64,000 nucleotides of DNA from Flectobacillus roseus (GCF_030056665.1 NZ_JASHIG010000033.1); one strand, 5' to 3'; positions 8,446 through 17,505 are shown, numbered from the stretch's first letter. A program made the numbers and translations. The notes: generated by a model from the letters alone, not told the origin.

Positions 8446-11274
8446 ATGCTTAAAAAAACACTAATCTTACCTCTTCTGGGGCTTGGTATCATGAGCCACG
8501 CCCAAACTCAATGGCCTGCTATCACTCCTGAAACCAAACCTTGGACACGTTGGTGGTGGAATGGTAGTCAAGTTACGCCCAAAGGATTAACAGCCGCCTT
8601 AGAAAAATACAAACAAGTCGGACTTGGAGGCACTGAGGTTACGGTTATTTATGGCGTCCAAAATCAAGAAAAGGAATTCATCAATTATCTCTCGCCTGAT
8701 TGGGTGAAGGTGTTTGAACATACGCTTTCAGAAAGCAAACGTCTGGGAATGGGTATCGATTTGGCAAATGCCTCAGGCTGGCCTTTTGGTGGTCCTTGGG
8801 TAAGTCTTGATGATGCTTGTAAATATGTTGCCGAAAAATCTTGGACCTTGAAGGAGGGACAAACTTTATCCGAATCGGTCACATACATCCAAAAGCCTCT
8901 GCTTCAGGCAGGAAATAAGTCTCTCAATCTCAAAGACCTGAAAGAACCTTATTATCTAAATCCCAACTTACAGAAGGATTTTGTTGAGCAAATCCGTTTT
9001 GAGCACCCAATTCCGTTACAGGTTTTGATGGCTTATTCTGATAAAAATGAAATTTTGAATTTGACCGATAAAGTTGATAAAAATGGGCATTTGAACTGGA
9101 CTGCCCCTAAAGGTGAGTGGAAGTTGTTGGCTTTATTTATGGGATTGCATGGCAAACAAGTCGAGCGTGCCGGTCCTGGTGGCGAGGGCGAAGTGATTGA
9201 CCATTTTTCGACCAAAGCTATTCAAAACTATCTTACATATTTTGACAAAGCTTTCAAAAACGCCAATATTAGCCATCTACGTGGCTATTTCAACGATTCT
9301 TATGAGGTCGACGATGCCAAAGGCGAAAGCGATTGGACACCTGATATGTTTAATGAATTTCAAAAACGTAGAGGCTATGATTTAAGGAATTTTCTACCAG
9401 CACTTTTCGGAAAAGATACCCCAGAAAAAAATGCTCGTATTCTCTGTGATTATCGAGAAACGATTTCTGACTTAATCTTAGAAAAGTACATGGGTGTATG
9501 GAGTTATTGGTCGCATAAAAACCATAAGATTATCCGTAACCAAAGTCATGGTGCCCCTGCCAATATTTTGGATTTGTACGTAGCTGCTGACATTCCTGAA
9601 GCAGAGGGCATGGAAGTGCCAAGACTCAAATTTGCGAGTTCCGCCGCTAACTTGACTGGTAAAAAACTCGTTGCTTCCGAAACTGCTACTTGGCTCAACG
9701 AGCACTTTGTCTCGAATCTTTCCGATGTAAAAAAGGCGATTGATTTAATGTTTTTGGGCGGTATCAACCATATTTTTTATCATGGGACAGCCTATTCTCC
9801 TGGAAATGAACCTTGGCCGGGCAGATTGTTTTATGCAGCAACAGAGTTTACACCTGCCAATCCTTGGTGGAAAGATTTCGCCTCTATCAACCAATATGTG
9901 ACTCGTGTGCAGTCGTTTTTACAAAAATCTACTGCCGACAATGATGTACTTTTTTATTTTCCAATTTCAGATAGTTGGTCAAAACCAAGTAAATCGCTCT
10001 TGCGTCATTATGATGGTTTGGGCAAAGAATTAGGCTTACCAGAACTCTCACATTTGGCGGACGAATTGCTTGAAAAAGGCTATACCTACGATTTTATCTC
10101 TGACACTCAAGTACAAAAACTAAACGCTACTGGTGGGAAAATTCAGTCGGCACACGCAAACTATAAGGTAATTCTGGTGCCAAAATGCACATACATACCT
10201 TTGGCAACCATGCAAAAATTAAACGACTTGGCAAAAGCAGGCGCCAAGGTTTTGTTCATCGACGCACTACCCGAATCGGTAGCTGGTTGGGGAAATCTGG
10301 AAGAAAAACAAAAGGCTTTTTCACAAATCAAAAATAGTATTCACTTACAACCTACCAACGAGTCGATTCAAAGTGCCAAAGTAGGCTTAGGACAAATCAG
10401 TGTAGGAAAATCCTTTGAAAAACTCTTGGCTTTCAATGGTGTTAAAGAGGAAGCCTTATCACAACAGGGTTTGTCTTTTATTCGTAAAAAAATGGGTGCT
10501 GAAACGGTCTATTTCATTTGGAATAAGACCGCAACTGGTTTTTCAGGTTGGGTAAATCTACAAAGAAAAGGCATAAGTTCGGCTATATTCAACCCTATGA
10601 CTGGCGAGTCAGGCATAGGAAAAGTACAAAATACAGGCTCGGAAACCTCGGTATTTATCTCGCTCCAACCTAATGAATCACTCATCGTAAAAGTTTCGCC
10701 AACCCTTCTCAAAGGAAAGGCATATCCATTTTTCAAACAGTCTGAAAATACTCAGGAACTCAAGGGAGATTGGCAAGTCAGTTTTGTAGAAGGTGGTCCC
10801 GAACTTCCTGCTACCAGAACTATTACTAATTTAAGCTCTTGGACTACTTGGTCGGACGAGGCATTGAATCGTTTTTCGGGAACAGCCAGTTACAAAACTA
10901 CTTTTGCTAAACCATCAGGCAATGCGCAAAACTGGATATTGGATTTGGGAGAAGTACACGAAAGTGCAAGGGTCATATTGAATGGTAAAGCAATTGCGAC
11001 CTTAGTAGGACCAAGTTTTACGGTAACAATCCCTAATGATTTGTTACAAAACCAAAATACGTTGGAAATACAAGTTTCGAATTTGATGGCCAATCGTATG
11101 GCTTGGATGGACAAAAATGGAATGCCTTGGAAAAAGTATTATAATATCAACATGGCAGCCAAACGATCAGAAAACCGTAATGCGGAAGGTCTTTTTGACG
11201 CCTCAAAATGGTCACCAAAATCATCTGGTTTAGTTGGTCCCGTGCGATTGACTGAGGCAAAACGGGTTGAGTAA
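8446..11274 (+). CDS. GH106-type alpha-L-rhamnosidase
   Basis: A 942-residue secreted enzyme with a signal peptide (cleavage near SHAQ, residue 20). The mature start has the RWWWNGS motif (35-41), followed by LGGTEVTVIYG and the GMGIDLANASGWPFGGPWVS segment; these are characteristic of the glycosyl hydrolase 106 group. A C-terminal beta-sandwich (about 790-940) resembles a carbohydrate-binding galactose-binding-like fold. Family members remove terminal alpha-L-rhamnose from plant polysaccharides such as rhamnogalacturonan. It is a single-gene unit between an upstream palindrome and a downstream 17-bp hairpin. Together with the GH127-type operon at 22949 on the same strand it suggests pectin side-chain degradation. 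Substrate linkage is inference. Confidence 0.85.
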   Translation: MLKKTLILPLLGLGIMSHAQTQWPAITPETKPWTRWWWNGSQVTPKGLTAALEKYKQVGLGGTEVTVIYGVQNQEKEFINYLSPDWVKVFEHTLSESKRLGMGIDLANASGWPFGGPWVSLDDACKYVAEKSWTLKEGQTLSESVTYIQKPLLQAGNKSLNLKDLKEPYYLNPNLQKDFVEQIRFEHPIPLQVLMAYSDKNEILNLTDKVDKNGHLNWTAPKGEWKLLALFMGLHGKQVERAGPGGEGEVIDHFSTKAIQNYLTYFDKAFKNANISHLRGYFNDSYEVDDAKGESDWTPDMFNEFQKRRGYDLRNFLPALFGKDTPEKNARILCDYRETISDLILEKYMGVWSYWSHKNHKIIRNQSHGAPANILDLYVAADIPEAEGMEVPRLKFASSAANLTGKKLVASETATWLNEHFVSNLSDVKKAIDLMFLGGINHIFYHGTAYSPGNEPWPGRLFYAATEFTPANPWWKDFASINQYVTRVQSFLQKSTADNDVLFYFPISDSWSKPSKSLLRHYDGLGKELGLPELSHLADELLEKGYTYDFISDTQVQKLNATGGKIQSAHANYKVILVPKCTYIPLATMQKLNDLAKAGAKVLFIDALPESVAGWGNLEEKQKAFSQIKNSIHLQPTNESIQSAKVGLGQISVGKSFEKLLAFNGVKEEALSQQGLSFIRKKMGAETVYFIWNKTATGFSGWVNLQRKGISSAIFNPMTGESGIGKVQNTGSETSVFISLQPNESLIVKVSPTLLKGKAYPFFKQSENTQELKGDWQVSFVEGGPELPATRTITNLSSWTTWSDEALNRFSGTASYKTTFAKPSGNAQNWILDLGEVHESARVILNGKAIATLVGPSFTVTIPNDLLQNQNTLEIQVSNLMANRMAWMDKNGMPWKKYYNINMAAKRSENRNAEGLFDASKWSPKSSGLVGPVRLTEAKRVE

Positions 11275-11377
11275 GCTATAATGGTGAATTGTGAGTGGTG
11301 AATTGTGAATCACGGGTGTAATCTTTAGTTATCAATACTTTACCTTCATAATCAATCTATTTATTTGTGTATGTTAA

Positions 11378-11427
11378 AAGCTATCGAATGATTCTCTATC
11401 TATATTGAGTGAATTATTCGATAGCTT
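11378..11427. terminator. Hairpin terminator between GH106 gene and island
   Basis: Inverted repeat with 17-nt arms (11378-11394 and 11411-11427), 16 of 17 positions paired, core AGCTATCGAAT/ATTCGATAGCT. It lies between two convergent genes and has T-rich flanks, so it probably terminates both. The region left of it (11279-11310) holds a short GGTGAATTGTGA tandem. Confidence 0.7.
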
Positions 11428-11513
11428 ATTTATGTGGAGGTTTGCCTGACCGTTTGGAATAAAATAATGTGCTCTGTAGGAATGATATTTTATGAGTGAA
11501 TGGAAATAGCTGG

Positions 11514-12005
11514 TCAACCAGCTGAATAACAAATTTTAGTTACTCCTTGCAAATTGCCAATCTCAATGACTTCGATTAGGTTGTCAATATCCTGAGAGAA
11601 ACAATCTTCGTCCTGTCCACCGAAATAGTATTTCCACTCATCGTTCAAATTCATTCTGCTTGAAAAGTCCGATTTATTTTGAATTAGGCTTTTTACATAT
11701 TTCAAGTTGTCCAAGAATTGAGTTGAACTTATCCAACCAAATTGGAACTTTGTTTCGTCATCTTCTTCACAATGATTTACCTTGGGTTCTTGAATAAAGC
11801 TACAATCTGCTTCTAAAACTTTGTTCAATTCAGTAATTAATGGTTCACTGTCAGCATAATGTTTACTCATCACTAGATTACAATAGCCTCTACTCAGACA
11901 ATAAATGTCGTCTGAGGTATTTTCTGTACTCCATTTGTAAAATTGATTGCGTAGTTTATCTGACGCAATTTCTTTATTTAGTTTAAGACCTATGTCAAGT
12001 CCCAT
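11514..12005 (-). CDS. Hypothetical acidic protein
   Basis: A 163-residue soluble protein (MGLDIGLKLNKEIASDKLRN) with no signal peptide or membrane segment and no family I recognise. It is rich in Asp and Glu, has five Cys residues and a central EEDDETKFQFGW stretch. Its size, acidity and stand-alone position at the end of the island resemble immunity-type or phage-encoded small proteins, but no toxin gene sits beside it. It is downstream of a decayed gene (12120-12434) on the same strand. Confidence 0.7.
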   Translation of the reverse strand: MGLDIGLKLNKEIASDKLRNQFYKWSTENTSDDIYCLSRGYCNLVMSKHYADSEPLITELNKVLEADCSFIQEPKVNHCEEDDETKFQFGWISSTQFLDNLKYVKSLIQNKSDFSSRMNLNDEWKYYFGGQDEDCFSQDIDNLIEVIEIGNLQGVTKICYSAG

Positions 12006-12119
12006 AATGTATTATTTTGTTTTGCTGTAAAATTAATTTTTGAGTGCGCTGAGCTCGACTCCTTTATTTTCCTCCTTCGTTTTTGAGGCTTGGACTCTAG
12101 GAATTGCTCATATCTATTT

Positions 12120-12434
12120 TTATTCTTTGCCAATCAATATAAACTCTTTAAGTACATCACCCCAAATATTCTCTTTCACTAGTTAGTCTGTGATACACTG
12201 ACTACTATAACACCAGTAACGCTATTGATGTAAAGTATCGAAAAGCTTAAAATTCAGGTTGCCAAGTTGTATCAAATTTCCTTGGTACTCATCGAAAAAG
12301 AAATTTCCTTTTGGTCTATATCTATTTTCATATTGATAGGTAATTTTTTGGTAAATTGTGCAGGTTGTGTATTTCTATCCACGACGAGAGCCCCACTTGA
12401 CAATACAAATGAGTAAAAATTGAAGTATACTCAT
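12120..12434 (-). pseudogene. Decayed coding remnant
   Basis: The 454-nt gap 12006-12459 shows protein-like sequence in all three minus frames. From an ATG at 12434 the frame reads MSILQFLLICIVKWGSRRG and stops; the same frame resumes from 12374 (YQYENRYRPKGNFFFDEYQG, then LIQLGNLNFKLFDTLHQ) and stops at 12222. A last stretch, LVKENIWGDVLKEFILIGKE, ends at 12120 in that frame. A second frame reads SGALVVDRNTQPAQFTKKLP and KIDIDQKEISFSM before its own stop. Together they suggest a secreted or membrane protein of about 100 residues broken by several stops and shifts. No family is recognised. Which fragments belong to the ancestral frame is my inference. Confidence 0.4.
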
Positions 12435-12459
12435 AAAGTCGCCTTACACAAAATTTAGA

Positions 12460-14694
12460 TTATTTGTTGATGTTCTGATTGTCATACCCTGTTTCTTTCG
12501 TTAAATTCATCATCATATTGTAATGTTCTTCGTGTTTTGTTAGTACAAATATGTCTTTAAATACTTTCTTATAAGTTTCTACTGTTCTATCTTGAAGTTC
12601 AACGTATAAGTCGTCATTTATGCTATGTGAACCATCATTAATCCATGAAATTAAAGAACGACAAATTTCTTGTTCCTCTTTTGTCACAAATTTGAGAATT
12701 AAATCATCGTCTCCATACTTACCAAGTAGCTTAAAATAGTTTTCAATTATTCTTCGCATTATATTTTGGACAGTAAGTGTTGATTTTACATCTTCACTTT
12801 TCAATTCTTGCCATAACAGTTCATATGAAGATTGAATTGGATTGTTCATTTTGAAATTTTGTAAAGTTGTAACCTTGTCGTTTTTCCTTAAAATCCAAAA
12901 GTTTGTTTTGTTGCAAGTTTTTGTTCGCCCGTCTATGAAAGAAACTTCTTTGTGAAAATAAACATTGTGAGTTAGTAATATCAACTGTCTAATATTTCCT
13001 TTATCTTCTTTTATTTGTTTTATAATGTCTTTAATAAGTGTGCTAACAACGAACAAAACATTACTGTCTAGGCTTGAAATTGGATCATCAATGACTAAAA
13101 CTCTTTCGTTATTTATTTCTACTTCTGAAATTCCGCCTTTTGTCAATTGTAGATAATACAGAAATGTGATAAATGTAGTTTCACCCTCACTCAATGTTGT
13201 TTCTGCAACAGTACCGTCTTCACGTTGGATTTGATAAAATCCGTCTTCTTGGGCAGGGACAATTTCAAAATTTAAAAATCCATAAGATTTTAGTATTCTG
13301 TTTATTTCATCTATAGTTGGTTGAATACTTGTGACGTTTTTATTGAGATGTTTTATTTCAGCGTCTAATGTTTTGTATTCTGCGATTTTTGCTTTGTATT
13401 TGTTGTCTATAATTGTTATGCCTGTAACTAATCCATTCTTTGTACTGTTGAATTGAGAAATTTCATTTTTATACTCTTCAACTAAAAACTTCCAAATTGC
13501 TTTGATTAGATTGCTTCTTTCAGTTGTATAATTTGTAACAATGTCGTTGTGTATTTTGATTTCAGAATTCGCTTGATTGATTAATTCCACAACTAAATCA
13601 GCTTGTTCTTTTATTGAAATTAACTCAATACTTCTGCTTGGCTCTTTGACTTTATTGATTAGGAATTCATTATTCGCTGTGTTTTGGCTTATCAAAGTTT
13701 TTAAGTAAGCTGAAAACTTGTCAATGTCAAGTTTAGAATTGCTAAGAGATTTTTGATTTGCTTCAATTGTATTTAACTGATTAATGCCGTTTTGAGTTAA
13801 CGAATGGTATTCATTCTTCAACTCCTTGAGTTGTTTAATATCGTTTAGATATGTATCATCAAAAAAACCTTCTATTTGACTTTTAAAGTCCTTTGTTATC
13901 GTTTTTTCTTGACAAAAAGGGCAAGTGTCATCTTGAATATAATCTCTACCCTGATTAACCCAATCGTTAATGTTTAGCTTTTGGATTAATTTCGCAATGT
14001 CAACATCGGCTTTGCCAACAATGATTTTTTTCCAAATACCATTCGTTTCAATTTCTAAAATTCTATCAAAAGAAATTTGACTTATTGGGTCAATTCTTTG
14101 AGGTTGTTCGCCAAATATGGTTTTGGCTTTTTCTTTTAAATTTTCAAATGTTTCTATTTGAGCAAAGTTACTTTCAGCTTCTTGTAAAAGTCTGTTTTTG
14201 AATGTTTCTATATGCATTGAACCTTGAAACGCTTCCCTGAAAGACGTTTCATATTTCTTGAATACCTTAGTCCAAGCTGTTTCTTTGAAACTATTCTCTA
14301 ATTCGTCTTTTGTCTTTTTCTGTTTATCTAAAGTTTCTCGTTTTTGTTGTCCGTCAGCCTTAATGGCTTTAAGTTCTTCGGTTTTTTGCTCTATTACTTT
14401 GATCTGTTCTGCAGTCGCTTCACCAAGTGTAAAAACTCCGTTTAATTTACCATTCCCAAAATTTTTTTCTCTAAACTCTTTGTTGTAAACCAAAACTTTT
14501 AATGCAAAATCGTTTTGCCAAACCAAAGAACTATTATTGAATTTTGGATTTGAGTTGTCGTAAATGAAATTGGAAATTGTCGTTTTACCACAACCATTAG
14601 CACCGTATATAAAATTGACTTTTTTCAGATCATCAAACTGAACACCTTGGTTGTCGTATGTTGCTACATTTTTTATATTAATATTCTTGATCAT
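12460..14694 (-). CDS. RloC/PrrC-like AAA_13 ATPase, candidate anticodon nuclease
   Basis: A 744-residue ABC-type ATPase of the AAA_13 group. Walker A is GANGCGKT (31-38); long coiled coils follow, interrupted by a zinc-hook motif CPFC (258-261); then the signature LSEGE (501-505), Walker B plus D-loop VLVIDDPISSLD (532-543), and a switch His in THN (575-577). The C-terminal segment has MRRIIENYF and later NDGSH, giving Arg647-x3-Glu651 and His690, which fits the Arg/Glu/His triad described for PrrC and RloC anticodon nucleases. RloC differs from PrrC by having the zinc hook. Such proteins cut tRNA on phage infection or DNA damage. No restriction-modification genes are adjacent. A frameshifted small membrane-protein gene ends 13 nt upstream. 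Nuclease activity is inference. Confidence 0.8.
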   Translation of the reverse strand: MIKNINIKNVATYDNQGVQFDDLKKVNFIYGANGCGKTTISNFIYDNSNPKFNNSSLVWQNDFALKVLVYNKEFREKNFGNGKLNGVFTLGEATAEQIKVIEQKTEELKAIKADGQQKRETLDKQKKTKDELENSFKETAWTKVFKKYETSFREAFQGSMHIETFKNRLLQEAESNFAQIETFENLKEKAKTIFGEQPQRIDPISQISFDRILEIETNGIWKKIIVGKADVDIAKLIQKLNINDWVNQGRDYIQDDTCPFCQEKTITKDFKSQIEGFFDDTYLNDIKQLKELKNEYHSLTQNGINQLNTIEANQKSLSNSKLDIDKFSAYLKTLISQNTANNEFLINKVKEPSRSIELISIKEQADLVVELINQANSEIKIHNDIVTNYTTERSNLIKAIWKFLVEEYKNEISQFNSTKNGLVTGITIIDNKYKAKIAEYKTLDAEIKHLNKNVTSIQPTIDEINRILKSYGFLNFEIVPAQEDGFYQIQREDGTVAETTLSEGETTFITFLYYLQLTKGGISEVEINNERVLVIDDPISSLDSNVLFVVSTLIKDIIKQIKEDKGNIRQLILLTHNVYFHKEVSFIDGRTKTCNKTNFWILRKNDKVTTLQNFKMNNPIQSSYELLWQELKSEDVKSTLTVQNIMRRIIENYFKLLGKYGDDDLILKFVTKEEQEICRSLISWINDGSHSINDDLYVELQDRTVETYKKVFKDIFVLTKHEEHYNMMMNLTKETGYDNQNINK

Positions 14695-14707
14695 TGTGTT
14701 TAAATCT

Positions 14708-14955
14708 TTACCTGGTGGTGCCGTCTGAAACGCTTGTAATCAGATAATACATACCCGCAATATAACCAAATTTCATTCCACCTATCCAGCCAATATAGAA
14801 CTTTAAAGTATACCAAGCATTTTCTTAACCAAAGTCAATATACGTATCTTACCTCCGCATACAAGAAGCTGTATGGGCACTATTAGATTTATAACTATAT
14901 CCGAAACAAGTTTCCCACTAAGCACAGATATAGGCATAAGTCCCAACAATATCAT
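14708..14955 (-). pseudogene. Frameshifted small membrane-protein gene
   Basis: Starts at an ATG at 14955, only 6 nt after the stop of the upstream secreted-protein gene, and reads MILLGLMPISVLSGKLV...IRILTLVKK in frame one before a premature stop. A neighbouring frame takes over at the AAGAAAATG stretch near 14838 with ENAWYTLKFYIGWIGGMKFG and continues through YIAGMYYLITSVSDGTTR to a stop at 14708, 13 nt before the RloC-like start. The joined product would be about 82 residues with two or three hydrophobic segments. The tight spacing on both sides indicates an operon member. The single-base shift may be a real mutation, a sequencing error or slippage in the A-run. Family not recognised. Confidence 0.55.
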
Positions 14956-14961
14956 TTTATT

Positions 14962-15597
14962 TCAATTTGTCTGTTTTTTGAGTTTGACTAGATCATCTAC
15001 ATAATTGCCATAAATAGCGATTGCGTTACCATTTTTTATGTCAAAATATGGTTTAGGAAACAAAGTTTTGCGTTGGTCTTCTGATAAATGACTAATTGGA
15101 GCAGAAACTTCTTCTTTAAACAAGATTTTCTCTGGTCTAATAGTAACCTTGTCTTTGTAATAATCGTTAGTGTATCTACGTGAATACGGACTTGCCCATT
15201 TATTATCAGCCGTCAAATACAAATCAAAATATTGGTATTTCTCATGATATAGCTCGCCTTTGTGAGGAGTAACAAAAAGAAGAACTGTCTTGAACTTTGA
15301 AAATGCAGGTTCGCCATAATGGTCGTATGCAGTAAATGTAATCGTGTCTTGTTTGAACGAACCATTAATTACTTGTAATATTTTGTATTTGGCGCGATAT
15401 CGGTTATCAAGTTTTAATCCAACCGTTATGACTGTGTCTTTTCCCAAAATTGTCGTATCAGACGAGGGCTTTTCAGGTATGTATTTCACTTCTATTTTTT
15501 CTCCGATAAAGACCAACAAACTATCTTTTGAGGTTTGCCCGAATGACGAAGTCAGTGAAAGAAAAAGTGTCACTAGTGTAATTGCTATAGTTTTCAT
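14962..15597 (-). CDS. Secreted hypothetical protein
   Basis: The start at 15597 is chosen because MKTIAITLVTLFLSLTSSFG is a complete signal peptide; an upstream in-frame ATG at 15651 adds 18 residues that would bury it. The mature 190 residues have strands such as VFIGEKIEVK, YRAKYKILQVINGSF, DTITFTAYDHYGEPAF and HEKYQYFDLYLT, suggesting a beta-rich periplasmic or secreted fold. I do not recognise a named domain. It is the first gene of a tight unit with the frameshifted membrane protein (6-nt gap) and the RloC-like ATPase. Confidence 0.8.
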   Translation of the reverse strand: MKTIAITLVTLFLSLTSSFGQTSKDSLLVFIGEKIEVKYIPEKPSSDTTILGKDTVITVGLKLDNRYRAKYKILQVINGSFKQDTITFTAYDHYGEPAFSKFKTVLLFVTPHKGELYHEKYQYFDLYLTADNKWASPYSRRYTNDYYKDKVTIRPEKILFKEEVSAPISHLSEDQRKTLFPKPYFDIKNGNAIAIYGNYVDDLVKLKKQTN

Positions 15598-15709
15598 AAA
15601 GTTGTAGTTAAATGATGTGTACGCAGAATGATAGGATATTGGGAATACCAAACAGAATCATTCAAATACACATCTCAATTGTATTTGTAGTTAAAATTAT
15701 GAAATAAAA

Positions 15710-15877
15710 TTAAAGTGTCCCCATTCGGCTAAAAAGGCTTTCTTGGTGGTGAAGCTTAGCCTGTGATTTCACATCCATCAGTATACCCACGATATGTTTT
15801 AAGGCCGTATTCCCAGCGTAGTCTGGTCGCTGTTGCAGTGAATTTATGTGATTTTGTAGAGTCTCTTGAGAGTTCAT
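15710..15877 (-). CDS. Possible 55-residue small protein
   Basis: A short complete frame beginning MNSQETLQNHINSLQQRPDY and ending SLFSRMGTL, with a balanced amphipathic helical composition (KHIVGILMDVKSQAKLHHQE). It has an ATG at 15877 and a TAA at 15710 and lies in the 652-nt gap between two secreted-protein genes (15598-16249). The rest of that gap carries only a short palindrome. Amino-acid content looks coding, but there is no recognised family, so it may be a true small gene or the surviving tail of a larger one. Confidence 0.4.
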   Translation of the reverse strand: MNSQETLQNHINSLQQRPDYAGNTALKHIVGILMDVKSQAKLHHQESLFSRMGTL

Positions 15878-16042
15878 AGTGTCGAATTTATTTTGTTGGC
15901 AATAGATGAGGTTTAGCTATATAGCTGTAGTACAATTCAAATATAGAGAAATAAAAATTGATTTCCATCTTGTGCAAAATCTTCAATTGTGACTAGGGAA
16001 CTATTATACTTGCGAATAGGATCGGAATCCTTAGATTGAGTG

Positions 16043-16065
16043 AGTACTGGCTTGGAAGCCAGCAC
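16043..16065. repeat. Short palindrome of dispersed-repeat type
   Basis: CTGGCTT-GG-AAGCCAG (16047-16062) flanked by AGT and ACT, followed by a CTAG. The design (CTAG/AGT flanks around a 7-bp palindrome) resembles the palindromic elements at 4676-4690 and 30797-30888, though the arm sequence differs. No gene is seen in 15878-16249. Confidence 0.4.
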
Positions 16066-16249
16066 TAGCGAGGGAGGTTATCTAGGTCTTTCCATTAATT
16101 GATGATTTAAATCGGAAGTTCTATTTGAATCTGGTGGCTACATATAGGAACAGAACAAATTGATTACTGTAATGAGAAGCTAATAGCGAGTACGCTCCCA
16201 GCTTATTATTTATATAAGTTATATAAAGCCGTAAACTGATTGTCTCTGA

Positions 16250-17155
16250 TTAATTAATTAAAACATCAGCTCCAAATTTATATACATTCCCTTTAAGGCC
16301 TCTGTATACACTTCCATCACTGCGGCAAAACCATTCAAATTTTTTATTGTGTAAGGTCCAATTGTAACTATGTCCAACTTCGTCAGCATTAGAAACTTTG
16401 CTGACTGGGACATGCGGACAATTAGTAATAATCTTTAAATGATTCTCCCTACGAGCAGTGACACTTCTAAATGTACAGAAAAACTCCAGACCAATAAAAA
16501 CGCCTTCTGGGGGAAATGGAATTTTGAACTCAGATACATCAATATGAATATTAGGAGTAAATCTGTCAACCTTCTTAATAATTTCTTTGGTCAACATATC
16601 TTGATCAGGCAAACCATCCTTTCCTACAGAAAATACCCTAATTCGAACACTAGAATTACTTTTTTCAGTAAGGTCTACGTGTAGGTCAAAGTGTAATTTG
16701 TTCAGAAGACCAACGCCACCTGTTGTATTTTTTATATGATTGGTAAATATTTCAAAATCTGATATACCCCCTGGAGTGGCTTTATTGGAAAGCGTATTTT
16801 CGTTATAATAGCCTAAAGATATTTTCTTAAGCTTTTGGGGTTTAACTACTACTTGTTGCAACTCAATAATTTTTGGGCTCAAGTAAATAGTATTGTTAGC
16901 TAAATGTTTAATATCCTCATAAGTGAGTATAACCTCATTATAACTTAAATGCTTTATATATAAAGTGTCATTGGTATTAATATTTAACACAGCAGATCCA
17001 TCTTCACTAGAATAAGATCCGACACCTCTTTGTGTGTAAATTGAAGCAAGGGCAATTGGTAAGTTTGTTCCCCTATCGATAATAATTAATTTCGTATTCT
17101 GAGCGAATACAATGTTTGTAATGATAAAAAAGATTATTATTAGATAATATTTCAT
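16250..17155 (-). CDS. Secreted protein with carboxypeptidase regulatory-like domain
   Basis: A 301-residue protein with a signal peptide (MKYYLIIIFFIITNIVFA) and an N-terminal CarboxypepD_reg-like domain (about 20-95): IDRGTNLPIALASIYTQRGV, YSSEDGSAVLN and DTLYIKHLSYNEV follow the pattern seen at the start of SusC-like receptors. Here it is not followed by a plug or barrel. The remaining 200 residues are beta-rich with STGG-like loops and end with FKGNVYKFGADVLIN-type strands. It is probably a periplasmic or surface protein; its role is unknown. It is minus-strand like its neighbours, with a small secreted-protein gene 69 nt upstream. Confidence 0.8.
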   Translation of the reverse strand: MKYYLIIIFFIITNIVFAQNTKLIIIDRGTNLPIALASIYTQRGVGSYSSEDGSAVLNINTNDTLYIKHLSYNEVILTYEDIKHLANNTIYLSPKIIELQQVVVKPQKLKKISLGYYNENTLSNKATPGGISDFEIFTNHIKNTTGGVGLLNKLHFDLHVDLTEKSNSSVRIRVFSVGKDGLPDQDMLTKEIIKKVDRFTPNIHIDVSEFKIPFPPEGVFIGLEFFCTFRSVTARRENHLKIITNCPHVPVSKVSNADEVGHSYNWTLHNKKFEWFCRSDGSVYRGLKGNVYKFGADVLIN

Positions 17156-17224
17156 AATGTAATAAATAAAATTAGTCTTTTGGAAATCAAAAGACTAATT
17201 AGTAAAATTCATAAAAGTATCATA

Positions 17225-17470
17225 TCAACCTTGCGGTCCAGACTGATCCTCTTGACAAGGATCATATTCAAGAACTCTGTTATTTCCATCACGGTATATG
17301 ACCCTTTCAGACCATTTAATGCCAAATAACCAGAACTCTTGGATTTCCATTGTATAAGCTCCCCCAGTTGCTGTACAGGTAAAAGATCCTCTAAATGTAG
17401 ACTCCCATCCAGTGGCACTAGCAATCTTAGGATATAGAGTGAGTGACAGTAATAAACATACACCAAACAT
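17225..17470 (-). CDS. Small secreted protein with split signal peptide
   Basis: The open frame from ATG 17470 gives 81 residues. MFGVCLLLSLTLYPKIASA is a hydrophobic core and cleavage site, but it lacks the usual positive N-region. The missing part lies just upstream: in the same frame the DNA reads EKLLLKYTKIR before MFG, while the obvious ATG at 17505 (reading MKNFYLSTPK then stop) is out of frame by one base at a run of five A. One extra A would create MKKLLLKYTKIRMFG and a normal signal peptide. The mature part (TGWESTFRGSFTC and RDGNNRVLEYDPCQED) has two Cys residues. Family unknown. Either a frameshift mutation, a base-call error or a short natural start. Confidence 0.55.
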   Translation of the reverse strand: MFGVCLLLSLTLYPKIASATGWESTFRGSFTCTATGGAYTMEIQEFWLFGIKWSERVIYRDGNNRVLEYDPCQEDQSGPQG

Positions 17471-17505
17471 CCTTATTTTGGTGTACTTAAGTAGAAGTTT
17501 TTCAT

